Both the position numbers and the translations under genes were made by a program. From NCBI GenBank assembly GCA_963693365.1, contig CAVNZM010000012.1:8680001-8744000 (forward strand): a DNA stretch of 64,000 nt, written 5' to 3'. The notes under the pieces are model-generated. The model made no database searches. It had not been told where the DNA came from and was given only the letters and a program-made list of their open reading frames with translations. This document shows, piece by piece, positions 10,613-33,767 of the stretch. This stretch comes from Amoebidium appalachense (taxonomy: Eukaryota; Ichthyosporea). How positions within the stretch are numbered: the stretch's first letter is position 1; every line of letters begins with the position of its first letter.

Positions 10613-12268
10613 GCACGGCCATCTAGAAACACCCGTGCTCAGATTGTAGGTGACAGGTGTGTATGATCAGACATCTGACTTGCGACGCTGAGAGGCAAAG
10701 ATTATAAAGCTTTTGTATCACGTTTGGCGGCACGTGCATGTGTTGTTTGAACAGCAAAATATGAGTTCAAGTCTCAGCATAGCTTACATTTGCATGTGCA
10801 GGCAAACTTCTTGCATAAAAAAAAAAACCACCAAAACAGGGTAGTATAGCGTTTGTCGCTTGCATTATACAAAGCACGTCTCACGAGTCACGCACGACTC
10901 AGGTGGCTGACGTCAGGTGCGCGAGGCCTAGAAGATCTCTGTAAACAATGGAGACGCCTTTTCACGAATGCTCATTGATTGCCGAGTCCCGACGGTAGCT
11001 ACTAGGTGAACGCATAATAAAACAGAAATGGACCAAAATATGACTTATAAAAATGGATATATTGCTTTTTATTTGAGCACCTATGAAACCATAATCACAT
11101 AATAGCATGATGGCACGGCCCCGGAGCTGGCCCCTGGCTGGCTTATCGATCTAGGGGAAATTCGAAAGATAAGCGATGTCGTCAAGCTTAGCCAACACAC
11201 TTGAGCTGTTTTTGGATCCCCCAAACTCATATGTGTGGGGCGAGTCGTATGTATGTAACAGAGGAGTTACAATTTTCCAGTTTCGGGATTTTGGCCAAGT
11301 AAAATCCCGTTACAGACATAGGACTGCAACTTGCCTTACATATAGTAAGAATCGAAAAATTTAAAATTTGAAAGGAGATGGGACTCCATTTTTCGTATCT
11401 ACTAGTTACACACTGCTACACACATACGAAAACGGGGTCTCAAATTCCCGGGAGCGAAGGTACGGACTTGTTGATGACATGTGTATACGCAAGTCTTATT
11501 CCTCAGTCAAGTTAGCGCACTTATGGAGTCTATGGAGAGCGGCTGATGACGACTAGTACTGTCGGTCGCGAGTTTCATGCATACGGAAATTCGTAGATTA
11601 TAAGTAGGTGATAAGTCATGGTCCACAAAACTAAAATATTAGTATGCAAAACTCTTCCCGTTAAGAAAAGTGTATAAACCTATATTGCTATATTATTCGG
11701 TCCAGTAAATTCCCCCTTATGCAATATGTAGTACACGAGCCAAGATTTGAATGTGCATATTATGATTGGCTGCCGTCCGAAACTAAGTTTTTTTAACCAA
11801 TCAGATGCATGCCGTTTTCTTGCATTTCTACCAATCGCGTGCGCTCTACAAATCTATGTGTCATAATGTGTCTACTGGCTGTGAGCGCGGCAAAAGATGA
11901 AGAAAGTCACTGTGACATCACCGGGCTGAGGGCTGAAGGGTTGATTTCGTCGACAGACCCCAAGGTTCTGAGATCGCGTTTACAACCATTAGTGATATAT
12001 TAGCCTATGTACTTAACGCCATATTTGTATTTATATATGTCATATGTCCAGTAATACGCATTCTACTACACATTCTGAACATCCTTGAACTGATTACAGG
12101 TCACGCACTCGCTGGTGAGCCCGCTTTTGCCCCCCCTCCATTACGTAAAGCCCTGCCATAAAGTAAGTGTCCGCGACTTTCATAACAACACTTTTTTCTG
12201 AGCACGACATCGGTGATTCAGAACGCAAAACATGAAGAACAGAACAGACAAAAAAGAAAAAGAAGAAA
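10613..12268. other. Intergenic region upstream of the globin
   Basis: No gene is supported. Small open frames (for example 11176-11364 and 11368-11556) have no splice context or recognisable motif. The last 500 bases contain the promoter-like CCAAT elements listed separately. Base composition is ordinary and microsatellites are almost absent, unlike the rest of the window. Confidence 0.6.
11763..11803. promoter_or_regulatory. Pair of inverted and direct CCAAT boxes upstream of globin
   Basis: TGATTGG (11763-11769) and CCAATCA (11797-11803) match the NF-Y consensus on opposite strands, 28 bp apart. A further ACCAATCG lies near 11831. They sit about 470-500 bp upstream of the globin ATG. Their activity is inferred only. 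Confidence 0.45.
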
Positions 12269-13015
12269 ATGTATTACAGTGGGGAATACGAGTTGACCTC
12301 GAGTCAGTGCGACCTCATTGTTAAAACATGGGAGAAGCTTTCGTCAGAAACACACAGCGTAAATGGAACAAACGATGAACCAGGCAACCCCACACGGAGC
12401 CCCTTTTGGGTCGAGTTTTTTGACCTGTTTTACACCGAGTTGTTTTCACGCGCGCCACAGGCTAAGTGCTCTTTCTCCCCCAACACGGCGATGCATCTAC
12501 AGGCACAATGCCTCGTGTGCCTCATGTCTCATCTGGTGAAGAAATGCGACGATCTACGCACGGGAGCATCTCGGGACGAGCTTCGCGCGCTGGGCAAAAC
12601 ACACGCTCACATCCTCAACACGGAGATGTATTTCGTGCTTGCACAAACTATCATCTCGTCAATAAGCTGCGCCCCGAGTAAACAAGGGGAGTTATTCACC
12701 GCACAAACGCGCGCGGCGTGGGTGGCGGCGGTGGCGGCGCTCATTGAGTACATGAGCCACGGGAAGGTCAGGAGACAGAGCGTGCATTTCATTCTGATGG
12801 GGGCTACACATTCAGCAGATGACATCACCGCAGGGCTAGTTAGCCCTGTTGCTAAGCGTGGGTTTGTGGCACGCGCACGTATGTTCTTCAGGCCTAAGAG
12901 AGTGGAAGAGGGGGTGAATGTTCTGAGAACGGCAAGTTTGGATCGTTTCGATACCGAGGAAAACTGCTTTTCTGCGAATGCCTCACGCGATTTGGGTCGC
13001 AGGCGCACTTTGTAA
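12269..13015 (+). CDS. Single-domain globin with C-terminal extension
   Basis: An intronless 248-residue frame. The globin fold spans about residues 8-163. An A helix (LTSSQCDLIVKTWEKL) is followed by FFDLFYTELF and the CD region with Phe69 (SFSP) in the CD1 position. The E helix has Gln at the distal position (Gln78, or Gln80 depending on alignment). The F helix LGKTHA puts the proximal haem-binding His at about 112. The H helix is FTAQTRAAWVAAVAALIEYM. The pattern resembles cytoglobin-type and protist single-domain globins that bind O2 or NO. About 85 further residues (164-248) are basic and Arg-rich with no flavin or NAD domain, so this is not a flavohaemoglobin. The start is the first in-frame ATG after an A-rich leader. 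It is not an exon of any neighbour. Confidence 0.9.
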   Translation: MYYSGEYELTSSQCDLIVKTWEKLSSETHSVNGTNDEPGNPTRSPFWVEFFDLFYTELFSRAPQAKCSFSPNTAMHLQAQCLVCLMSHLVKKCDDLRTGASRDELRALGKTHAHILNTEMYFVLAQTIISSISCAPSKQGELFTAQTRAAWVAAVAALIEYMSHGKVRRQSVHFILMGATHSADDITAGLVSPVAKRGFVARARMFFRPKRVEEGVNVLRTASLDRFDTEENCFSANASRDLGRRRTL

Positions 13016-14063
13016 GGCACAAAAGATGTTGTGCGTATATAGTGGTTCTTCTTGATATAGTTTATAGTTTATAGCTCTCGGTACCCACTTTAAAACTCTA
13101 AAATTTCAGCAGCGCATGAATGAATGACTTTCCGTATGTTTTCCGAATGTAACTATGAGCCGGGAGGCACCCGGACACCTGTAACTATAGTATGTAACCT
13201 ACACCAAAGGTGTGTACTGAGCGCTGAACTGGCTTCGCGCTGTACAATATAATCACACATAGACAAAACTGTTATTTACCTTTCATTCCGGAGATCCCGC
13301 TTCAAATGGCCAGAATAACAATTGCTGCTGACCCCTCCCCCCCCCCTCTCCCTCCTTTACCGTGACCCCACGTACCCCCACCCCTTGCTTTCCCTTTTAC
13401 GGCCTAGGCACTGCTTTCCTTTTGCGGCCTAGGCATTTGTGCAAGGCAGGCGACCACCCACAAAGCAAGCCCGACATTTTGTTTCCCTTTTAACTTTTTT
13501 TTTTGCCCTTTCTTTCCTTTTTTTTTTAATTCCCGCACGTGGGGGGGGGGGGGGGGGGTCTTGCAATGATCCCGACAGGGAAGGTGGTCTGGGTTGGGTT
13601 GACGTTGTGTGTGTGTGGGGGGGGAGGAGGGAGGGGGGGGGCAAACTTCCGTCCAAATCCCCCATAAAATTACATCTTACACTTCACCAGGCAAAGCGTT
13701 TGACAGAAAGCAGATTGATAAGGTAAGCGCAAAAAGCAACGTAGCTGCCCCACAAGCCAACATCAGTATCTGACGATGCAGCCAAAGTGCTCACTTGTAA
13801 CATTCTTTTTTCACAGTGTTCATTTAATTCAGATACCAGCCAATGGTTTATCTCTTGAATCATTCTTTTGGCGCAGTCACGTGTGATAAATTCATGCTTG
13901 CAATCTGAAAGTTGTTTCCCCATCTAAAAACAGCAAAGCTATGTCGTTGTATTTCTGTTATATCTTCTCATCAAACATTAAATTGAAGTAGATAACCGAA
14001 TATTCCTCCTGCCCTCTCAGTGCAAAAAAGAAAAGGGGAAAGGAAGCGAAGCCTTATGGACTT
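13016..14063. other. Region between the converging globin and CCNDBP1-like 3' ends
   Basis: Contains globin 3' flank, C-rich and G-rich tracts (about 13328-13345, 13541-13558, 13617-13640) and probably the 3' UTR of the minus-strand gene. I see no clear AATAAA for either gene. A 79-codon minus frame (13684-13923) has no splice context or recognisable family and is not called as a gene. Confidence 0.5.
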
Positions 14064-24803
<10,740 letters not shown>

Positions 24804-25265
24804 TCTTCGAGATGGTTCTAATCACGTGTTTTGTGGAAGTGTGGATGTGTGCATGTCTCAGTTCTTTTACTCTGTGTGTTGTACATGTGTGTGTGTGCGG
24901 CCCGCCGTCAGCACGTGTATGCTCTTTCAATCGCGGATCGGTTCTGATTGGCTAAGGATCAGGTACCAAGCACACCGTGGAAATGTGCGAGCTCACTCTA
25001 TGGTGCTTTCTCTTTTTCTGCTATTTTCACGAAATCTTTATAAACTTCTTTTTTTATTATATAATTTAATTTTTGAACTGTGTTCTGCTACATCACGATT
25101 CTGTCTGACACGATTTTTGCCGTATGCCCAAGCCGTGCAGTACAGGAATACATGTTATGCAATCCTATGCGGTGAAATACCTCTATTCCTATTCTGATTT
25201 CTGATTGGTTATCCCAGATCTATTCAAAAGGAACGTCACGTTTCCACCGTGATGATCACAACGCA

Positions 25266-25273
25266 GCGAGAGG

Positions 25274-25307
<34 letters not shown>

Positions 25308-25342
25308 GAAAAGAAAAGAAAAGAAAAGAAAAGAAAAGAAAA
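25266..25342. repeat. (AAAAG)n microsatellite
   Basis: A-rich start followed by about 13 AAAAG units. Confidence 0.95.
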
Positions 25343-25489
25343 ATGTCGGGGATAACAAATGAATAGAATAGATAGAGACTATAATGTTACAATTGTCCTT
25401 TCCGATGCTGTTTGCTGGATATCAAAACTGAGCGTTTTTGTGCCTGACGCTTACACTTCACATGAAAAATGAAAACCACCCAAGTCAAC

Positions 25490-25974
25490 AAGAACATGAA
25501 ATCAAACCGGTGCTTTCGTTAACATACGTTTTATGGTTGACCCAACCATATTCTGCCACCTTTCCTCAACAAAAATGACCCTTTACTTGTCTGTTTGACA
25601 CTTTCTTGCACAAGAACATGAAATCAAACCGGTGCTTTCGTTAACATACGTCTTATGGTTGACCCAACCATATTCTGCCACCTTTCCTCAACAAAAATGA
25701 CCCTTTACTTGTCTGTTTGACACTTTCTTGCACAAGAACATGAAATCAAACCGGTGCTTTCGTTAACATACGTCTTATGGTTGACCCAACCATATTCTGC
25801 CACCTTTCCTCAACAAAAATGACCCTTTACTTGTCTGTTTGACACTTTCTTGCACAAGAACATGAAATCAAACCGGTGCTTTCGTTAACATACGTCTTAT
25901 GGTTGACCCAACCATATTCTGCCACCTTTCCTCAACAAAAATGACCCTTTACTTGTCTGTTTGACACTTTCTTG
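25490..25974. repeat. Four near-identical 122-bp tandem units
   Basis: Units start at 25490, 25612, 25734 and 25856, each beginning AAGAACATGAAATCAAACCG. The last is a few bases short. The copies differ at almost no positions, so the expansion is recent. The array lies in the shared upstream region of Dicer and the CCNDBP1-like gene. Confidence 0.97.
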
Positions 25975-26176
25975 GTCCCTCACAAACCACAACCTTTTCA
26001 GTTTCACACTAAATTTGAACGAGAAAATGGTGGGTGCACGTTCGTAACCCACACACACGCACACACAGGCACACACCACAAAGTTGTTAAATGCGTCATT
26101 ACTAACCGATTTATATAGATATTGCCATATATACTCCATACACCATTTAAGCGCGCCTAGGGGTATTAACTGGAAG

Positions 26177-26432
26177 ATGGAGGAGTGGAAGGAGGTGGGG
26201 GGAGACGGCGACCCCGTGCGGCAGCAAAAGACGGAGAGCAAAGACATATGCATGAAGGATGGAGCAAGTCCGGTGGAGAAAAAGAAGGTGGCTTTTTTTT
26301 TTGGCTTTTTTTTTTTTTTTTTTTCCTCCTCCTTTCTTTTTTTCTTTCTTTTGCTTTCGTTCTTTCTTTCTATATTTATTTCTTTTTCTTTTCCTTCTTC
26401 TTCTTCTTCTTCTTCTTCTTCTTTTCGTGTTA

Positions 26433-26475
<43 letters not shown>

Positions 26476-26640
26476 CCCCTTTTTTTTACCTTTTCTTTTT
26501 TTGCTTCTTTCTTGTTTCTTGTCTTTGATTAAGGCAACCTTTTGGCTATTCTTTTCCTTAAGACTATTTATATTTCAATGTGACGGCTTTCAATATTTTT
26601 CACGATAGTTTTATTCCTTGTGTGTATATGTTTTTTTTTT

Positions 26641-26671
<31 letters not shown>

Positions 26672-27166
26672 GGGACAAGAGGTACGGTTTTTGTCGCTGT
26701 TTAGTATCCTTTATCTGATGTATTAACCTCCCAAACATCTACTTTGTATCATTTGGCGAACAACTCAAGCGAAACCCATGGCAGAAAGGACTCTTGCTTT
26801 CGTGACTTACTTCCTTTTTTTCACTCCTTTCTCCTAACTCGAAATTATGGTACCTTATTTTGGTGTATTCTTATTCATGATATATGATATATGTAGTTGT
26901 TGGGAGGGGAAAGAGGTTGAGCGGAAGGGGCAGGACTTCGGTCTCCAAATTCAAAATTTCTCCTTTTGACCCCCCTTGATCCCCCCCCCCTCTCCCCTCC
27001 CCCCCCCTCTTCCCCCCCCCCAATATTTGCGCCAATCAGAAGAAGCCCGAAGCCATCCACCCTACTGTGGCCCACGGGGGCATTTGGCTGACAGAGACAC
27101 AGCATCGCCTGGTCACGTACGTGTCAGTCCCCCCCCCCCCCCCCCCCCTTCCCCCCCTCCCCCCCC

Positions 27167-27249
<83 letters not shown>

Positions 27250-27546
27250 CACCACCGAAAACCCCCTTAGAACTCGGAGCCCCGCCTATGCTCCGTCACA
27301 GTAATTACTAAAGGGGGAAAAATCATGAAAGCCCCCCTTCCCCCCTCCCCCTTCCCCCCCCCCTTCCCCTCCCCCCCCCCCCCCCCCCCCCCCCCCCACG
27401 GCTTGCCCCTCCTTTTCCTCACCCCTCTTAGAATTTTCCCACCAAGCACCCCTTCTACCTTTTTTGGCTCAAATTATCATTCACCTCCATATGCACCCAA
27501 TATCCTGTGTAACACTTTTTACTGAACGGGCCAATTACCTTCTACC

Positions 27547-27596
<50 letters not shown>

Positions 27597-30227
27597 CCCC
27601 GCCCACCTACCCACCCACCCACCCACACACACCCACACACACACACACACACCCCTGCCCTCCCCCCTGCCCCTATTAACTCACCCCCCCCTCCTCCCCC
27701 TACCCCCCCTCCCCCCACACCACCACAACCATCACCACATGCACACACATCCCACTCTGTCGTGACTTTTAACCAATAGCAATCACATCACATCGTGACT
27801 TTTAACCCTCTAGCCACGCAAAGTGAGATCGCACACCACCAAGCACAGCCCACACTGTGGCGGCCAGCGCGCTTGCTAACGGGGAATTGTAGGCCCCGTT
27901 GGTACCTACCCAGCCCCGTCTAACGTTTTCTAACATAGAAAAGTGGCAACGATAATTTTATCCGGTGGAATGGAGCCGATAAAATCGGACGATCTGATTC
28001 GGATACCCGCTCGGAACAAAGTTGTTCCGGACACTGATTGGTGCGTGGCTACTGGGTTAACCAATCATATTCACCCATGCAGGGGTACGCTCTCCACCAG
28101 TCACCATGTTGCATGCCTTCTCAATTCTCGCTGCCACACCACCCTCCCTTCCCAATTGGCCATCCTTACACATGTGGTAAGCCATATACCCCTTCCCCCA
28201 GCCCCCCCCCCCCCCCCCCCCCCCCACCTCCTTAACCCTCCCCCCCCCCCTCTCCCCCCCCCTCCTCTTCCCCCCCCCCCCCCCTCTCCCCCCCCTCCTC
28301 TCCCCCCCCCCCCCCCCCCTCCCCTCCCCTCCCCGCACCGCACGCCCACCACCCCCTACCTCCCTCCCATTTTTCGCCTGCACTGCAACCCAGCCGTTGT
28401 TTGTACCTAAAGGCCCTTTTGTACCCTGTGAGTAAATGATAGAGGTGGAACAAATTATTATGGGGAGAGAATAATTTGAAAAAGAGGAAAGTGATGGTGG
28501 GAGGACGGGAAGGGGGGGGAGGTGGGGAGGGGGGTGGGGAGGGGGGAGGGGAGGGGGGGGGGGAGAGGGGGGAGGGGAGGAACACATCCCATTATGTTGG
28601 ACCTTGAGATTTGAGACAGAATTTAAGGACACTTATCACATATCTACATGTGGAAGAAGAAATATACAATGTGCACATGAAGCAGAAACAATGCTCGGAG
28701 ACCAACTTTCGACAACCTAGAAATATCTTAGACGTTCTCTCTACCTTTCTTTGTGTTTTTGTGCTGTTTTCATGTGTCATCCCCGCCTCCTCCTCCCCCC
28801 TCAAGAAAATGAAAACATCTTTCAGCCCTCTGTCACTCTCACGTATTGTTGGTAGAAGGCTTTTTGACCCCCCCCCCCCCCCCCCCCCCCCCCCCCACCC
28901 CACCCCACCCTCACCCCACCCCACTCCAAAGCCTTCCCCCGCACCCCAGCGCTATGTGTTCATGTCTCCTGACTTCTCTGCGTCCTGCGTACCCCCACTC
29001 CCCCCCCTCCCCCCCCCCCCCCCCCCCCCACCTGCACCGTGGCACACTCACACACTCTCCCTCCCCGCTGCTCCCTCCATCCCACTCCCCCCCCCCCCCC
29101 CCCCCCCCCCACCCAAACACACACCCACTTGTTCACTCACACATCCGCGCGCACACACAGAAAGCGCAACTGCAAGCCGACCCCCATCTCCGTGTGATTA
29201 TTCTTCATGAGGATGCCGTATTGGCTCACTTCCAGTCGGATATGGTCGAGAGGGAGCTCAGGCTCAGTGGTGAGTGCTGATTGGTTGAATAGAGGTCACA
29301 ATAGCCGTTTATGGTTATGTTGCTTTCTTACCATTGGTTGTGTAATGGCGCTGGTGCGTATATCCTGTGGCCGCTCCCTGAGACCGGGTTTGCATTCTCG
29401 CATGCCCTCCTCAACCCTCCCTTAAACAGACACCACGCAAATAGTATCAATGTTTACCTTATATACATTTGCCTGCATTAGACATAACGTTAGCATATCT
29501 CAGCATTTTATACATTTACTTGCATTACACATCATGTTAGCGCATCTATGCTTTATACAATTACTTGCATATCATATCAACATGTATACATTCACTTTGC
29601 ATACTTTGCATAAGATACCTTTATAGGCGTAACTATATGAGCCTCACAACAGCTTCTCTACATCAGCATACCTCTCAACTTGCATGGGATCCAAGCCCCC
29701 CCCCTCCCCCCTCCCCCCCCCCCCCTCTTCCCCCCTGCAAAACACCTACATATGCTGGTGACATCATAACACGATTTCGCTTCTAACAGTTTCATGTTTG
29801 TCCCCCCCCCCCCCCCCCCCCCCCCCCCTCCCCCCCCTCCCCTCCCCTTTCAGCCTGTGTTTTGAGCAGCAAAGACGACAACATCAACAAATCCTTGATC
29901 GAATCACACCAGGCAAGTCCCCTCCCCCCCCCCCCTCCCACCCCCCCCCCCCCCCCACCCACCCGCTCCGCCTTCCCCACACCACTTCTATGCATAGTGC
30001 TACTGTCCCCCCCCCCCCCCCCCCCCAACCCTCCCTTCTCATCCCTCTCCACCTTAAACCCCTCTCATCCCCATATATCTCGTTCCCAACCTACCGTTTA
30101 CATGCAACTTAAAAGCGCAACATAACACAGAACATCTTGCAAATCAGAGGTTCTTTAGAGATTGAAGAACAAGTTTTGTCAGCACGTATGTACCTCATTA
30201 CGATACGAGATCATCCCGCCCCCCTCC

Positions 30228-30279
<52 letters not shown>

Positions 30280-33087
30280 AAAAAAATCCCCTTCCCCTTC
30301 CCCCCTGCGGCTCCTCTCTCCATATTAACCATAGAATTTATACCATTCTATCTCCCCCTCCCCCCTTCCCCCCCTCTGCCCCCCCCACTCCCTCACCTCC
30401 CTCACCCCCTCCCCCTTTCCCCCCCCCCCCCCCCCCTCAGGTTCTACTCCTTGACAGCGGCACATTCCAGCGTCTTCATACCAGCACGCTATTGGCTGTT
30501 GCTAGGTGCTGCCTAGCAATAGCCAATGACCTTCAACTTGCGCTCCTGCCAGACCACCTCTACATTTCAATCATGAAAACACTCAAGGACGTACGATTTA
30601 CCCTCCCTCCTCCCCCTTCTCCCCTTCAATCCCAACCTTCCCTCTTACTCCCCCCCCCACCCACCCCACACTCCCACCGCTTCCCTCTCCTCCCCCTCAC
30701 GCGCACGAACACACACGCACACCCATTTAGCTTGGTACCATTACTGATTTAACGGTGCCTTTGTGTAGATTACTCGTGTCAATCCTTGTCACGAAGTGCC
30801 TTTAGGGGATGGGAACAAAAACCACTCGAGTTTGGTGAGGAGCGAGAGGGGGGAGGGGAGGGGGAGGATGGTATAATCTGAGGCCGGGGGCACCTGGGGG
30901 AGGGGGGTGAAGAGGGGGGAGAGGCGGGGGGGGGGGGGGGGGGGGGGGGGGAGGGGGGGAGGGGGGAGGGATGGGATTGGAGGGAGGAATCGGAATACGA
31001 TTCTAAGTCTGACAGGAATTTTGGGGAGGGGTCTGTTGTTCGCATCATAGTGTGTTCATTCAGTTTGGGTCAATGATTTAGGAGTTACGTTTTGGGGAGA
31101 AAGGGTGGGGAGGGAGGGGGGGGGGGGGGGGGGGGTGGGGGTTGTTCGCAATCAAAATCTTACGATCATTAAGTGTCCTTTAAGTAGTTGGGTTAGCTCC
31201 ATGAAACATATATACGTGGCACTGTGGGTAGCCTAAAAACATAAATTTACACACCCCCACCCACAGCACTGCCGTGTGATTGGTCTAGCAAGTGTGGCGG
31301 CAAGCAGGCGCAGAGCAGCCCAGGAGAAAAGGGAGGAAGATGGGCACACATACCAGGTGGGAGCCAATCAGACAAAAGCTTCTGATTCTAAAAATAATGT
31401 TTGAAATGAAAGAAATGAAAAAAGAGGAAGATGGGCACACAAACCAGGTAGGAGCCAATTGGAAAAAATCGTTATATTTACATAGAGTATCATGAAAAAA
31501 GAGGAAGACGGACGGACATACCAGGTAGAAACCAATTAGAAAAAAACTTTATTTTTGAGCAGTATTTTCAAACTTTGGGAAAAGGGAGGGTAATTGCCAG
31601 ACATACGAGGTAGGAGCCAATTAGCAAAATTCAGTATACTTAATGTTGACAATTCAAGATGCAAGTTCAAGCCAGTTTCAAGATGTGTGCCTCTACACCT
31701 ACCAGTTAATACAGCTATAAGACACTTAGGAGCATACCCTCCGCCCCCCTCCCCCCCTTCCTCCCCCCCTCCTCACTCCCTCCCTCCCCTCCATTTCCCC
31801 CATTTCGGGCGTCAACCCCCCCCCCCCCCTACCCCTCACTCCCAAGCCCTTCCCCCCCTTTCTAACCCTATGGGGGTTCATCAGGAGCAAGCCGACCAAC
31901 TGCACAGTCTGCTGGGGGGTACCATTGAAATTTTCGACGAGGCAGAGCCGGTCATGGGGGGTGCTTTGGACCTGGTATGTGTGCAACCCCCCTCCCCCCA
32001 CGCCCCTCCCTCCCCCTTCCTTTCAGGGGAAAACAAAAAATAAAAGAAGAAAAACAGGGAAAAAGTAAGGGAAGGAAAAGGCGCACACACATGACCACTG
32101 TGACCATGAAAACCACCAACTTTAGCGAGAAAAGCTCGTTGTTTTAGAAAAACAGAGCATGTTTTCAATGGAATTATGTGAACTGCTGCTCTGTCCCCCT
32201 CCCCCTCCCCCCCCCCCCCCCCTCCCCCCCTTTCCCCCCTCAACATAAAAAAGGGGGAAAAAAGGAACCCTTCTCCCTCCCCCCAATGCTCTGTATGTCT
32301 TGGTTTCAAAATCTTATCTCGAAACCGTTATCTATACATCTTATCTCAAAATCGTAGCTTTGTATTCTATTTTGAAATTTTGTTATAAATACTTAAAAAC
32401 TCCTGATAGGTTTCTTTGTATCTTTTTGCTATATAGCAGCTACCTTGCCTTTACTATGCGCAAATTAGTTTCCGCCTGCCATGCAAAACCTTAAAGTCAT
32501 GTTAACGCTGACCTCCACCTTCCCGTGCATGCACGTGTGTGTGTGCGTGCGTGCGCGCGTGCGTGTGTGTCTCTATGTGCGTGTGTGTCTATGTGCGTGT
32601 GTGTCTCTATGTGCGTGTGTGTCTCTATGTGCGTGTGTGTCTGTATGTGCGTGTGTTTTTATGCATGTGTGCATGAATGTGTGCCTGTGCCACCCGTTGT
32701 TGTGTTGGTGTGTGTGTGAGTGATTAGTTTTGTGTGTGTGTACTTTTTCTTGCGTGGCATGTACTTGAATTTGTGTGCGTATATTAATTTTGTGTGTGTA
32801 TCTTTGTTTTTGTTTTCCTGTGTCTGTGTTTGTGCATGAACACAGCAACAGCAATCTCGTATTGGCGCTCTTCGTACCGGTGCAAATCTACCACAAACCA
32901 CCATCAAACTCATCGAGAAGGTATTTCGTAAGCCTCTCCCCCCTCCGCCCCTTCCCCTTGCTCCTTCCCCCAACCCTCATATTCCCACCTACCCAACCAT
33001 CCCTCCTCTATCCATCTCCCTTCTGTGCAACCATCCACTTTTGCTTCTCTCTCCTTTATCCCTCCCCCCCCCCCTCCCCCCCCTCCG

Positions 33088-33168
<81 letters not shown>

Positions 33169-33713
33169 CATCGATTCCACCCCAACCCAAGGGCCCTCTA
33201 TTTACAGGTTGTCTCCCCTCCCTCGCACTATCGCTTACCCATTTATTTCGCCAAATTCCTTGACTTTGACTGCTTTCTCGTAACTTGTTCTCTATGCACC
33301 CCTCCCCTCTTTCCCTCCCCCCCCCCCCCCCCCTCCCCCCCCTCCCCCCCTCCCCCTCCCTCCCCCTCCCCTCCCCCACACATGTGCACACACACCCCAC
33401 CACATCTCATCCTACCCAACCCGACCCCACGCCCCTTTCCCTCACACTCGCCCACCCCCTGCTACCGCAATGATCTTTTTTTCATTACATCTCCTCCTGC
33501 TCTCCCAACTCCAACCCCCCCCCCCCCCCCCCCCCCGCCCCCTCTCCCCTTCCCCCCCCCTCCCCCCCCCCCCTCCCCCCCTGCCCCCCAACATACACAC
33601 GCACACACACACCTTCTCGACGGCGTGCCCCCTTTCTATTCGAACCGTGAGAGCAAACATTTTTTCAAAAATGGGTGGTCTAAAGGGAACGAGTGTTGTG
33701 TGTTTACATATCC

Positions 33714-33767
<54 letters not shown>

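Larger units (their letters stand above)
24804..26176. other. Divergent intergenic region between CCNDBP1-like and Dicer genes
   Basis: The two start codons are about 1.37 kb apart and point away from each other. The region holds CCAAT-type heptamers (24945-24951 and 25202-25208), an (AAAAG)n array and a 122-bp tandem repeat. Promoters for both genes should lie here. I see no clear TATA box. Confidence 0.6.
27040..31974 (+). other. Dicer: degenerate DExD/H helicase domain 1 and helical insert start
   Basis: Model residues about 38-230. The order follows Dicer helicase domain 1. HHVACLLNSRCHTT sits where TIVCLNTGSGKT is expected. LRVIILHEDAVLAHFQSDM matches the motif Ia strand-helix, and SHQVLLLDSGTFQRLH matches the HQVLIMT segment. 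RCCLAIANDLQLAL replaces the DECH region. PDHLYISIMKTL parallels DHPYREIMKL of human Dicer, as I recall it. The Walker A lysine and the DECH acids are absent. The exon at 31885-31974 (EQADQLHSLLGGTIEIFDEA) looks like the start of the helical insertion. The assignment is by pattern, not alignment software. Confidence 0.7.

Noticed and set aside
13684-13923. 79-codon minus-strand frame downstream of the CCNDBP1-like stop
   Set aside because: The gene already has a well-matched C-terminus and stop at 14064. This frame has no motif or splice context and is probably 3' flank.
25490-25974. CRISPR or coding tandem repeat
   Set aside because: The 122-bp units are contiguous and identical with no spacers, and no frame stays open across them.
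31289-31356. Possible Dicer exon ending at the first donor-like unit (EEDGHTYQ)
   Set aside because: It is open and has splice-like ends, but no choice of acceptor fits the phase of both neighbours without breaking the chain.
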